Source: Vigna angularis
Taxonomy: Eukaryota > Streptophyta > Magnoliopsida > Fabales > Fabaceae
Assembly: GCF_016808095.1 (NCBI RefSeq)
Contig: NC_068979.1
Coordinates: 29,345,960-29,409,959 of the forward strand
Length of the DNA stretch: 64,000 bases
Direction: 5' to 3'
The translations under genes were made by a program, and so were the position numbers. Positions 23,641 to 36,211 of this stretch are shown here, one piece after another. The notes below the pieces were generated by a model. The model was not told the origin of the DNA, did not search any database, and saw only the letters and a list, made by a program, of their open reading frames with translations. Position 1 is the first letter of the stretch; every line of letters starts with the position of its first letter.

Positions 23641-25083
23641 ATGAGTCCCAAAGACGGAGCATTTTGGAAGGCTCAACAAAGTCTTGTGAGACTTTTGAAG
23701 CAGTGTTCGAGCATGAAGCAGTTGAAGGAGATGCAGGGTCGTGTAGTCCAGAGTGGCTTCCATAAGACGCCGCTTGTGGTGGGAAAGATCATTGAGTTTT
23801 GCGCGGTTTCAGGCCATGGAGATATTAATTACGCTGTCAGGGTTTTTGAAAGAATCGATAAACCCGATGCGTTTATGTTGAACACCATGATCAGGGGCTT
23901 TGGGATGACTGGCCAACCAGAGAAGGCCATTATCTTGTTCAGGAGAATGCTGCTGGGAGAATTTGATGTGGTAGCAGTTGACACTTTTACATTCTCTTTC
24001 ATTCTTAAAATCATTGGCGGATTGAGATCAGTCACACTGGGAAAGCAACTGCATTGCAACATCCTTAAACTTGGACTCCAAACTCATACTTACGTCAGAA
24101 ATTCTCTGATTCACATGTACGGTATGGCGAAGGACATAGAAACCGCTCACCACCTGTTCGAGGAAATTCCAAATGCAGATTTAGTGGCTTGGAACTCTAT
24201 CATAAATTGTCACGTGCATTGTGGGAACTATAAGCCGGCTCTCCATCTGTTTGCTAAAATGCTGCGGAGTGGCCTGCAACCGGATCACGCCACTCTGGTA
24301 GTGACCCTCTCAGCGTGTGGTGCAATAGGAGCCCTCGATTTTGGGAGGCGAATCCATTATTCTCTTGTACAAAAGCATACAAACCTTTGTGAGAATATAT
24401 CGGTCTCCAATTCCCTAATTGACATGTATGCAAAGTGTGGAGCAGTGGAAGAAGCCTACCACATATTTAGCAGCATGAAAATGAAGAATGTGATTTCATG
24501 GAATGTCATGATTCTCGGTCTTGCGTCGCATGGTAACGGAGAGGAAGCATTAGCGCTTTTCACAAAGATGTTACAACAGAATGTGGAGAGGCCGAATGAT
24601 GTTACCTTCTTGGGGGTTCTAAGTGCTTGTAGCCATGGAGGATTGATTGATGAAGGTAGACAATGTATTGATATTATGGACAGATATTATAACATCCAAC
24701 CCACAATAAAGCACTATGGGTGCATGGTGGACCTTTTGGGCCGAGCTGGTTTAGTTGATGATGCATACAATTTGATAAAGAACATGCCAGTGGAGTGCAA
24801 TGCAATTGTATGGAGGACTTTGTTAGCTGCGTGTCGACTTCATGGAAATGTTCAACTGGGTGAGAAGATAAGGAACCATCTGTTGGAATTGGAACCTGAT
24901 GATCATAGCAGTGATTATGTTCTTCTTGCAAACGTGTATGCTAGCACCGGTCAATGGAATGAAATGTCCAAAGAAAGAATATTAATGCAGAAAAGGCGAA
25001 TTCAGAAACCACAGCCTGGAAATAGCTTCATCGGAATTCCTGGATTGGCGTTGGAGAAAGAGACTATTGAAACATTGTTATAA
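23641..25083 (+). CDS. Pentatricopeptide repeat protein, PLS class with E-type end
   Basis: An intronless 480-residue reading frame. PPR proteins bind organelle RNA in mitochondria or chloroplasts and guide its editing, cleavage or splicing. Repeats run from about residue 30 to 410. Recognisable motifs include NTMIRGFGMTGQPEKAIILF, NSLIHMYGMAKDIETAHHLF, NSLIDMYAKCGAVEEAYHIF and CMVDLLGRAGLVDDAYNLI. The end (YVLLANVYASTGQWNEMSK, then QKPQPGNSFIGI) is an E-type domain with no DYW deaminase tail. I start at ATG 23641 (MSPKDG); the frame is open for 11 codons upstream but with no ATG. No clear N-terminal targeting peptide is visible, so the true start or localisation is uncertain. Lack of introns is normal for the family. 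The RNA target cannot be predicted from what I can see. Confidence 0.9.
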   Translation: MSPKDGAFWKAQQSLVRLLKQCSSMKQLKEMQGRVVQSGFHKTPLVVGKIIEFCAVSGHGDINYAVRVFERIDKPDAFMLNTMIRGFGMTGQPEKAIILFRRMLLGEFDVVAVDTFTFSFILKIIGGLRSVTLGKQLHCNILKLGLQTHTYVRNSLIHMYGMAKDIETAHHLFEEIPNADLVAWNSIINCHVHCGNYKPALHLFAKMLRSGLQPDHATLVVTLSACGAIGALDFGRRIHYSLVQKHTNLCENISVSNSLIDMYAKCGAVEEAYHIFSSMKMKNVISWNVMILGLASHGNGEEALALFTKMLQQNVERPNDVTFLGVLSACSHGGLIDEGRQCIDIMDRYYNIQPTIKHYGCMVDLLGRAGLVDDAYNLIKNMPVECNAIVWRTLLAACRLHGNVQLGEKIRNHLLELEPDDHSSDYVLLANVYASTGQWNEMSKERILMQKRRIQKPQPGNSFIGIPGLALEKETIETLL

Positions 25084-27870
25084 AACTGACATTAACACTT
25101 GAAACCATCGATTGAAGGTTTGACCTGAGTCAATGAAGCTTTCACTAGATAAATGGTAGAATTTGAGGATAGTGTGCCTAAAGGTTGTATCCTCTTCATT
25201 AACCAATGTATCTTAAACAAAATGAAGCCAACACGTCAAGATTGTATCCTCCTCATTAGCCAATGTCTCCTAAACAAATTCAAGCCAACATGTGATGAGA
25301 GGTTCATTTGGTCGGACAAAACTGATAGGTAAGAGAATTTTTAGGAACCTGCAAAATCTTCAGTGACATTTTAATGTAGATTTTTAGGAACCTGCAAAAT
25401 CTTAAGTGACATTTTAAGTGAAATATTTAGGAACATACAAAATCTTAAGGAATCTGCATGATTATTTTAATGTAGATTATGAGTGGAAATAATGACTCTC
25501 TGAATTTAGACCGTTTACATGTTAAAGACATTGAATGAAATAATTAACCTCTTATTATTGCTTGTATATTTAGTTTGATCTGAATTGATAAATATAATGT
25601 CTCTGTAGTCTTATTTTGTTACCGCTATTAGTGCAACTTGTAATGAAATCTTAAATCAAAAGAAAGTTCTGTCATATGTACTTTTGTGATATTTTTCTAC
25701 AAAAAGCTATTGTGACTCTAATTGATATTGAAGAGTTATTTTATGAGCTGTAGTTTAGAAGGATAAAGACTAAAGACATTACTTATAATTGGTCATGGAT
25801 GCTGATTTTATCAACACGAATTTTCTTTTAAAATAGCTTGAAATATAATGAAAGACGATTGATGTAGGAGTGTCCCAATCAAGAACATGCATATGGCATT
25901 TGTGCTGAGGTCTTAAGTGTTGTTTATGCTGCCATTCAAGAGGCTGGTTGGTGACCAAGGATTAAGCATGGGAGAGGTTTCCAAGGTTATAAACCTTCCA
26001 GGTACAGACTAATGCATATAGAGTTTTTCATTTATTTAAACTTGAGATTGTTTATTTTTCTTTGGCTGTCTTACAGGAGCTGAGGTAGATGGCTTGATTG
26101 TTGAAGCTCTTCTAGCATTTGGGCAAACGTTAAAACGTTCCCAATCTAAAGCAACTATTTCCCCCTTCTACTCAAACGGTGGGTTGAGATCCAAAATCAT
26201 GTTCAAACACAGCCCATATACGAAACCATTATTTTACGCAACTTGTGATGTGTGGATCAAAATTAATTTAAACGAGGGAACTAGGATTTAGGGTGTGTGA
26301 TCTATGTCCAGAGTCAATGTAAACACCTGAACTAGAATATTTCTGAACTTTAGAAGCTGCAGCTATTACAGGGCTCTATTGTATGCTTCTTTGTGCACTG
26401 ATAGATTGGTTATTTATAAATTTCCCGAGTGGAAGCTATGATATATCGTGTGCCTTTACGGAATTTTTTGTTTCTTTTTTAGTTTTGTTGAATGTAGTAT
26501 ATATATTAGACGATCAGAGAATATATTTTTATTCTTCTAAAGAATCATATTACGTATTTATGCAGAATTAAAATACTGATTATGCTATTATATTGGTAGT
26601 TTGTACCATCAATCTCCTATTAAAATTGAATGTGAGTGATCTAATTGGTGGGTTATACGACCTGGTAATCACTAAGAGATGAATTCAATAAAACATTTTA
26701 GGTGAAAATCATAGAAATGTGTACCCGTGATATTTGAAATCGGTTAAGGAAAATACAAATTTAGTGGATAAATAATGTTGGTTAAGAAATAGGAGATAAA
26801 AAAAATTAATTTAGGACTTATAAAATGCAACTCTCACTTTGGACAAATTCACTCAATTACGAAGCTCTGTCTAGAAATCCTGAAAAATCATACCAAGGAA
26901 CTTTTGACTGGATTGTTTTGGTGTTCACCATGGAACTCAGTGAAACATTTTCCTCACACCTTTCCTTTTATTGAAAAACCTAATGTAATTTGTAAGAAAT
27001 CCCACTTCAAGCCTCATAATTAACAATGATTGATCATCTTCTTCTATTTTCTTGGAAACCTCTTTGCAGTAGCTTGACTTTGGATCCGTTTCCCTATCAT
27101 CCACCATGTAATTGCTATATTGATGATACCCAAATGTAGCATTAACCATGTCACACCTCGGATTATTAGTATAAATTCTTTCATTATCTTCTTACAGTAT
27201 CACATCGGTTTCATTTGTCACATTTACTCATTTTCTCTCCCTATGTAGAAGCCATACTGTATAACCCTTTTGAAGAAGTTTAACAACCAAGTGCTCATAA
27301 TATTTCACACACTGTCGTTTGTCAAAGTTCTATTTCTCACATGAACGTATTATCTTTTCTCTCACACCACTATTAGCAAAATGTAAAGTTCAAAAATTTC
27401 TTCAAGCCTTCCATATATTGAGGTGTATTTCTATGCATGTCAAGATTTATCCATTGAAATAGGGTCTGTGCAATCCAAGATAATAATTTATACATCATTT
27501 CAATATAACAATGACATGCATAACAAAGGAGAAAAATGAATCCTCCTATTATATCTAAAGTAGAAATAACAGAACGAGCTCAGCTAGCTCAAAAAAGAAA
27601 TAAAGGTATCTTGGTGACAAGAAATTGAAAGACGTTCGGTTTTCCACCCACAACCGCTAGTATTGACAATCTCAACACTAGAAAACAATCTTATTATGCC
27701 AACACCAACATAGTACACTATTACAACCAAGGGAAAATGTCTTCCATCACACAGGATGTCACTAATCCTCCTATCTAGCCTCTTCAATTTACAAAATGTA
27801 CTACCCTTTAAAAGACACCTCCCAACTTATATATAGTATTCCCACTAAGGGAGCCCAACCACCCCAATCA
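25084..27870. other. Intergenic spacer with a possible gene relic
   Basis: 3' flank of the PPR gene and AT-rich sequence. Apart from the possible exon pair at 25925-26290, no gene, RNA or element end is recognisable. Confidence 0.55.
25925..26290 (+). pseudogene. Possible gene fragment, two exon-like pieces
   Basis: A first piece reads MLPFKRLVGDQGLSMGEV, then SKVINLP, ending at a GT donor (about 26000). A second piece after a TTACAG acceptor (26076) continues in phase as GAEVDGLIVEALLAFGQTLK. The join is clean and the composition is protein-like. There is a stop just upstream and the second piece soon turns into ordinary intergenic sequence. I do not recognise the family. It may be the tail of a lost gene, or chance. 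Confidence 0.3.
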
Positions 27871-27889
27871 CCTAACAACCTGAGGTTGT

Positions 27890-28440
27890 CGTGGAAATGT
27901 ATGCTTGTGACGATAAGGCAGGTTGTTGTGGAGTCGTCTCGCTGTATCTAGTAAATTTAGCGATCATTCTTTCGGTCGTAGACGTAGGAAAGAGATTTTC
28001 TTCGACTGTGATGCGAAAAGAGGATGGGTTCGAGTTATGATAATTCTTTCGATCATGGATGTAGGAATTTCTCTTCGGCCGTGGATAGGGGAAGAGGATG
28101 GGTTCAAATAACTCTTTCGGTCGTGGATGCGGAAAAGATATTCTCATCGGTCATGGATGTAGAAAGATGATGGGTTCAAGTTCTGATAATTATTTTAGTC
28201 GTGCGATGCGTGAAAGAAGTTCTTTTTGGTTATGCGATGTAGAAAAAGGATAATTCTCTTTGGCTATGTGATGTAGGAAGATGATAGGTCTGGTGTTGGA
28301 TGGCAGGACAACTCGAATTGCTTGGTTTTGATGAACAGGTGTATGGTAGGGTATAGGGGTTAGACCACCACTGGTTTGTGATAATGACATGTAACCATGT
28401 TATTGTTATGTTTAATATTGTGATGAATGTTTAGCATGTG
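27890..28440 (+). repeat. Dispersed repeat, copy B, with internal degenerate tandem units
   Basis: From 27950 to about 28290 a unit resembling TTCGGTCGTGGATGTAGGAA recurs every 35-70 bp. From 28290 to 28440 the sequence matches the reverse complement of 2925-3060. Short open frames on both strands here do not resemble any protein. Confidence 0.65.
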
Positions 28441-30388
28441 TTTTGTTATTTTACTTATGATAAGAAAAGAAGGTGGTAAAAAGATGAGGTGGGAAATCAA
28501 AATGTAAAATTGTTAACACTAATAGAGATTTGATGCGTATTTCTTACCGGAGGTTAACATCTATTAATAAATCTATGTTAAAATTAATTTTTTAGTAAAT
28601 TGTAAAAATGTATAAATATTTCAATAATTGTATTATTATTATTTTGTCGATATATATTTTACATTACAATAAAATAAAAACATCAAAATTAGAAATCAAA
28701 ATATAAATTTCTTTCATTTTTTTAATATATGTTTTTATATTATAGAAACAAATAATTTAATTAAAAAAATTAAATAACAAATAAAATAAAACACTATAAG
28801 ACAGTTAATTTGATATTTTAAGGACAGTTATATTTCGTATCATAATAAAATAATAATTAAAAATATTAAATTACTAATATTTTTTTATTTTTTATCCCAA
28901 TATATTTTCTTTTGCAATATCTTTTTTATTTATTAAAATTTTATAAGCATCCCGACATATCATATGTGAAAATGATAATATTAAAAAAAGAAAATAATAA
29001 AAACAAAACATAAACTATTTCTTTTCAAGTAATAGTAGGATTGTAGGGTTAGGAGTGAATTTCATCTTTTCCAAAGTACGAAAGTGAAGAAAAGAATGAG
29101 CATCGTCCTTTCTATACTTGCCCTCTTATCAAGGAAATGCCAAAGCACATATACCTCCCTACACAAAAGTATGGAAAACAACACCAAGCTGCATACATGT
29201 AAAATACAAAAATATAAGAAAACTCAGAAGAGAATTTTAAAAACAATAATAATTAAAAGTTGAACATTCTAACAATCATATATATAAAGTTAGCCATTTC
29301 AAATTCCATGTCTAAGGAAAAGGGTTCATTGTTTAGTGTAATTCAGCCACTCTCTTCTTCTTCCCTTATGCATGTCCTGGGTTTCTCAAACTATTTGTTT
29401 TCAGTTGAAAGCTGCTGCTGCTGCACTTTGGTAGTTTTGGCTCACTTTTCTGCAAGATATTCTACAAGTAAGTGCTCCACAACATGCATTGGATCTCTTA
29501 TTGTTCTTCTCACTGAATTTGCATGCTTGTTTTCTTTTATTTTTATGACTTCAGTAGTAAAGAATACAAGTATTTCGAATTTGAAGTTTGAAGAGTTTTG
29601 ATTGCTTTGATGTTATATCTGTTTTATGATGAAACATCTTCTTCTCTCTGCATGTTAGTTTGAAGTTTTACTTCAATCAAAAATAAAGTCAATTTATAAA
29701 GTCAATCTATAATATATAAGTGAATGTAAATCTTATTTATCAATTTATAATATACAAGTGAATATAAACTTTATTTTACAAGTTAATTTTGTAAGATTGA
29801 ATTAGAATTAAAGTAAATTTAAAGTCTCGGATTAGTAATTACTTAATGACATATTTCATACACCATCACGCATAAAAGTCCAAAGACTTTGGAACTTTGT
29901 GTTATATGGGATTTAACATAATCATCATACATGATGTTGGAATTGTTGAGATTGACAATAACAGATAGACATAATGTGTCTCTATTTTTATATTTTTTTT
30001 ATTTTTTAATCCAATATAATAGGTCTTTCTGAAAATGATAATTGCATTGAAACTAAACACGATCAAGAACGGATTTCCAATTTTGGCTTGTATTTCGAAG
30101 ATTAGAAATATAATACCATTCGATGATTATGTAGTGATGAATTTTGTCTCCATTTTTTAGTATTTATAATTCTTCAAATCCAGTATACAAGCGAAGAATT
30201 ATTGGCAGCCTACATTCTCTTCTTGAAACTAACATGTTATAACAAGTGGCGTTTCCTGTAGAGCAATCGATGCATTGAAAATAATAGTTTCTGAAAAATA
30301 TGAAAAACGTTCGTAGACATGATATATCATTTATATGTGGACTATAGAAATGCTCAGTATAATGATCTTGTTGGGATACACTGAAAAT

Positions 30389-30467
<79 letters not shown>

Positions 30468-30917
30468 ACTTTTAAAGTATTTGAAATCAGGATTTAGGTT
30501 ATATTTAAAGCCATTTTCTACAATTTTACTCTTCTAAATCTTAGACAAATCTCTAACAGGGAAAATGTTCGAATAAATTGTCATTAGTATTATTGAAATG
30601 TCAAATAATATGTCAACTCCATGCAAAGAAAAACTGACTCTAAGTTGCCCAAGTCAAAGGTTGTTTACTTATAACCACATTCTTTGTGAATTACTAAATC
30701 AATCCTAACATTGTTTTTCTTCAATTTTCTTCGTTCTTTTTTTCAACCAAGTAGCTTATGTATATATTGTGCAAAACTAATATTGTGAAGGAAATGTAAT
30801 CTCTGTATATACTTTTTTTTACAAGGTAATCTCTCATTGAACAGAAAAATGTTAATCATGTTTTTCTTAAAAATTAAGGAATTGTGCACTTATTTTTCAT
30901 TCACAACGAAATTTCAG
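28441..30917. other. Spacer upstream of the first RDR1 gene
   Basis: AT-rich, with no supported gene. A (TA)n tract lies at 30391-30465. The first RDR1 coding exon begins after an acceptor (ATTTCAG, ending at 30917), so an untranslated leader exon must lie somewhere in this spacer. I cannot place it. Confidence 0.55.
30391..30465. repeat. (TA)n microsatellite
   Basis: About 75 bp of uninterrupted TA dinucleotides lie about 470 bp upstream of the RDR1 start codon. Confidence 0.97.
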
Positions 30918-30938
30918 GTAAACTAATCAATTGACACA

Positions 30939-33900
30939 ATGTGCAAGACAATTCGAATGCATGGATTCCCAGCTACAGTGTCAGCTGAAGAGGTGAGGAA
31001 ATTTTTGGAACAAAATACAGGCCCTAAAACTGTTCATGCTGTAGAGGTTGAGCAGTTCAAAGAAGAAGATCCTACCACACAAGTTAATGTTAAATTTACA
31101 GATAAAAAAAGTGTTGAAACAATCTTGCTCTTAGTTACTCAACACCTATCATACGGTGTCCATGTTTTAAATGCTACAGAAATAGAACGTGACCTTTTGC
31201 CAAAGCAGAGAAACTTTTCTCACAGCATGGATGACATAGCAGTGCACTTTGGATGTCAAACATCCAAAAACAAACTCAGTGTACTCTGGGAACATCCAAG
31301 TGCTTCAATCAAATTCGGTTCCAGACTGAGAAAGATGTATATATTTTTCCATTATTTGTCAGTGGATTATAAGCTGCAGATTTCTTCTGAGAGTGTGTCA
31401 CGAATTGAGCTGCATCACTCAGATGATTTAACCAAGAAGCTTCTCCTTTTCCAGGTTAGTTTTCTACATTGGTATTGTTCAATCCCTTCTTTTGAGTCCA
31501 AATCCTTGTGAAAAGATTCAAGAAACAGTCATAGCTTCATATATTCTTTCAAGTATCCTATCAACTAAGGTTGGCAAATACATCCATATATCACCCTTTT
31601 GGGAGGTCTCAAATTGATTAACTCAATCAACTTATATATATTTATTAGACAATTTTTGGTAAATATCAACTCGTTCTATAAGATGAAATTTGACCTCATA
31701 GTAAAGCTTATAGCTCATCTGGATAATTGCTTGTTGTAGCATGCATATGTGAAGGGGTATTGGACAACTTCAGTTATTGTCAATTGATTTTGAGATGAAA
31801 TCTGACATCACTGGTTTCAGCTTTGACTAATTATCCTCACATTAAATATATTCTATTTGAACAAGTGCAACTTCTGCATAAAATAGTGCTACAGAATTAT
31901 CATAAAAGTGTAGAAAATGCTTTCTGATATAGTTCTTTTCCACAGCATCATGTCAAAACTTCAGGACTTATCTATTTTACTTTAATATGAACCTTGTTCT
32001 GGTAGCTGAAGCTTGACTATTAGAATATGATAAAACTAAATATTTTGGTCGACTTGATAACTACAAAGAGGAAATCTTATTATTCCACTTTCTCTTCCAA
32101 TTGTTAGTTACGCAACGCTCCTCTGATCTATGAGAAAAATGTATCCAAAAGCAAATATTTTAAGGAGGCTTGTGACAACCATTGGTTTCGAGGAGTAGAT
32201 TTTACCCCATCATGCAGCATTGGACAATCTTCTACTTTATGTTTTGAGCTTCCAAAAAGTGTTGAAGTTCCAAACTTCAATCAGCACTATCGTAATTATA
32301 ATGAAGTTGATGACAGTGTCTTTACTCTTGAGAGAAGACACCTTGGTTTCTCTTCTTACTTCAATTTTGTCCCCATTGTTCCTGAAGGCTTCAACTTGCC
32401 TTACAAAATTTTGTTCAAAATCAACTCACTAATTCAGCACGGTTGTCTTCCTGTTCTGGCAATTGACGACAACTTTTTTCAACTGGTTGACCCTGGAAAA
32501 GTAAAGCTTGAATATATAGAAAGTGCCCTGCATACATTAGATCAAATAAAAGCATGCTGCTATGAACCTGCGCAATGGTTGGAGAAACAATATAAGAAAT
32601 ACTCAGAAAATAGTGCACTTCCAGTATCTAGTGCTATTTCATTGGATGATGGGTTGGTCTATGTGCATAGAGTACAAGTAACTCCATCCAAAATATATTT
32701 CTGTGGTCCTGAAGTGAACCTTTCTAACCGGGTTTTGCGCAACTATTCTGAAGACACTGATAACTTTCTTCGTGTTTCTTTCCTTGATGAAGACATGGAT
32801 AAACTTCATTCATCAGATTTGGTTGCAGACATGGACAGAGAAACAAAGCTTCATGAGAGGGTGCTGGCAACACTTAAAAATGGCATAGAAATTGGTGATA
32901 AGAAATTTGAGTTTCTTGCCTTCTCACCAAGTCAGTTGCGGGATAACTCTGTGTGGATGGTTGCATCAAGAACTGGACTTACTGCATCTGATATAAGAAA
33001 GTGGATGGGAGAGTTTCATGAAATTAGAAATGTGGCCAAATATGCAGCAAGGCTGGGGCAATCATTCAGTTCTTCCAGGGAAACAGTGAGCGTTGGCAGA
33101 CATGAAATTAAAATTATTCCTGATATAGAATTTAGAAGGGGTGAAACCAAATACTGTTTCTCTGATGGAATTGGGAAGATATCTTATGAATTAGCTCAAG
33201 AAGTGGCTGAGAAATGTGGTTGTGGGGATAATACTCCATCTGCATTTCAAATCAGATATGGAGGGTACAAAGGTGTTGTTGCTGTTGATCCTACCTCATC
33301 AACTAAACTGTCCTTAAGAAAGAGCATGTGCAAGTACAAGTCAGAAAACACAAAATTAGATGTTTTGGCATGGAGCAAATACAAACCTTGTTACCTTAAT
33401 CGTCAAATAATAGCCCTCTTGTCCACCCTGGGGGTCCAGGACCGAGTCTTCAGAAAGAAACAAAGAGAGGTCCTTAATCAACTTAAAATGCTATCAAGAA
33501 GTCCCTTGATGGTATTAGATTATATGTCCACAGGAGAGATTGCAAAGGTTTTAAAGGAAATGCTCATTTGTGGCTTTCATCCAATTAAGGAACCATTTCT
33601 CTCCATGATGTTGCAAACATTATATGCATCAAAATTACAGGAATTGCAGCTCAAAACTAGGATACTTGTTAAGAAGGGAAGAGCATTGTTAGGATGCTTG
33701 GATGAAACTAGAACTCTAAAATATGGAGAGGTATTCGTGCAGATAGCTCACCAAAGAAATAAGCAAAATCTTGCTATGTCCTCTCTTTCTTCTAACAGAA
33801 ATGCATCCAACAAAAGCAAACATATTGTTAAGGGAAAGGTAGTAGTTGCCAAAAACCCTTGTCTGCACCCGGGAGATGTGAGAGTTTTAAGAGCAGTGGA

Positions 33901-36211
33901 TGTACCTTCTCTGCATCATATGGTGGACTGTGTTGTTTTTCCACAGAAGGGGAGAAGGTGTGACTTCCATTTTACTATTTCCTATTCCCAGAACAGCACA
34001 CACATGAAGATATTGATTCAACTGCATACTCTTTTCAGATTAACATTTCACACATAGCATTTCAGCTCAATCATTTATTTTTAATGTAACGTAGCATAAC
34101 GTACCTAAATTTCAGATAACATAGTATAGCTTTAGCATATAAAGCAAATCATGTGCATGAAATTAAACTATCTCAAGCTCAAATTCTTAAGGGTGGTGGA
34201 ATGGTTTTCAATGAATATTTGTGATTAAATGGAAAGGGATTTATATAATAAAAGAAATCAACAACATTCTTTTGGATTTTCGTTTCATTCTTGTTCCAGG
34301 ATTCCAATAATAGTTTACCTATTCATTGGCTACCAAGTCTTCCCTTCAGCCACTACCATGGCAAATTGATGGAAGAGATTACATTTTCAATGTGTATGGT
34401 GTTTTCTGATTTCATTTATTTTTTTTCATGTAGACCACATCCTAATGAATGTTCTGGAAGTGACTTGGATGGAGATGTCTACTTTGTCAGTTGGGACCCT
34501 GATCTTATTCCTCCTCGTCAGGAAAATCCCATGGATCATGCAGCATCACCAGCTGTGAATGTGGATCATGATGTTACATTACAGGTAATGATTTAACAGA
34601 TGTATAATTGATAGAAGGGAAGGGATCAAGTACACAGCAAAGATAAATTCTTACCTCGTATATGAAAAACAAAGATTGTCTCTCATATAAGATAACTCCA
34701 TCCAGTAGTTAGGTTAATGAATGCTGTATTTAGCAGTTGGGGATCGTTCTAACAAACTATGAATAAGGGATAGAGAAAATATATGAAGAAATGGAAAAAC
34801 CTTAATTAAAATGTCTTTATTATCAGTGTTCTTACAAAATTTTACATATCTGCAAAGGTAATTGACTTTGGATCAATGAATGATGCTCAGCACAAAGCAA
34901 TGTTTTCAAAAAGTATAGGCATTGCTAGCCAAATCAGAATAAGTATAGGCATTGTTCCTTTCAGAAATTGTTGTTACATATCTTGTTTTATGCTTAATCT
35001 AAATCATCCTATAGTCACTACTCAATGGTTATTGTTGGCAAGGACATAGTTCTTTGGCTTCCATTTCTATATTTAAGTATGGATAAAGTCCTGAAGATGC
35101 TAAATTAAAATAGATTGTAAAATTGGTCCTGAAAAGTAAAAATGTGTGGAAAATGATGAATCTATGAGAACATATAGCAGAACTACTTTAGACAACGAGT
35201 GAAACAGACCTCCACAATGTACCCACTCTATATCTGACTCTTGATTTCTGCTTGTAAAAATTAAACACAATCTGTGAGCTTTTTCTTGTAGTTTAATTTG
35301 TTGGCAATGACATCACTATCTGGCTACAGGAAGTTCAGGAGTATTTTGCTCACTACATAGTTAAAGACAGGTTGGGCATTGTTGCAAGTGCACACATGGT
35401 GTTTGCTGATAAGGATCCTCAAAAGGCAATGAGCCCTGCATGTATTGAGCTTGCAAAGCTACACTCAGTTGCCGTTGATTTTGCAAAATCTGGTGTGCCA
35501 GCAGAAATTCCACAACATCTACGCGTGGAAGAGTATCCAGATTTCATGGAAAAGGCAGACAGACCAAGTTACCAATCAAATAGCATAATAGGAAAGCTGT
35601 ATCGTGAGGTGAAGAATGTTGCACAGCACAAGAGTCTCAGCAAACCCTTCACAAGAAGAGTGGCAAGGCAATCATACGACCGTGACATGGAGATTGATGG
35701 CTTTGAGAAGTACACAGCTAGTGCCAGTGAATACAAGAATATGTATGACTTCAAGTTGGGGAACCTAATGGATTACTATGGCATAGAAACAGAAGCAGAA
35801 ATTATCAGTGGCAATATATTGAAAATGCCAAAATCATTCAGTGAAAGAAAGGACTTGGAAGGAATTAATCATGCTGTGATGTCTCTAAGAAAGGAAGCTA
35901 GAAGCTGGTTCAATGTGATGATAAAAAACAAGTCATCAAATTCTCAAGCTGATGATGATGCCTATGCAATAGCATCAGCTTGGTACCATGTTACATATCA
36001 TCCTAGGTATTGGGGATCCTACAATCAAGGGCTAAACAGGGATCATTTCCTCAGTTTCCCATGGTGTGTGCATGACACTCTTATGCAGATAAAGAAGGAC
36101 AAAATCAGACAGAGAACTTTTACCATGAATCACTGGAAATTACTGAAACTGATTCCACTATTACTGCTTTTCTTCCTTTTGTGGATAATAGTGCCTTATC
36201 TAAGGACTTGA
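30939..36211 (+). CDS. RDR1: RNA-dependent RNA polymerase 1 (RDR1), left copy, with hydrophobic tail
   Basis: RDR1 copies single-stranded RNA into double-stranded RNA that Dicer-like enzymes cut into siRNAs; it works in antiviral silencing and is usually induced by salicylic acid. Exons as read: 30939-31454, 32108-33957, 34434-34584 and 35330-36211, joining in phase to 1132 residues against about 1,110-1,120 usual. The N-terminus is an RRM-like domain (KTIRMHGFP, residues 1-95). The polymerase core includes [45 protein letters not shown] and the catalytic DLDGD motif (about 799-803, in exon 3). No stop or frameshift is seen. The protein ends with a stretch unlike its paralogue: after [11 protein letters not shown] it has a run of 18 hydrophobic residues (about 1113-1130), possibly a membrane anchor. 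An intron lies just upstream of the ATG, as in the right-hand copy. Confidence 0.93.

Noticed and set aside
29260..29601. A 113-residue Ser/Cys-rich open frame upstream of RDR1
   Set aside because: No family signature, an AT-rich setting and no splice context. It may overlap the RDR1 leader region, but coding is unsupported.
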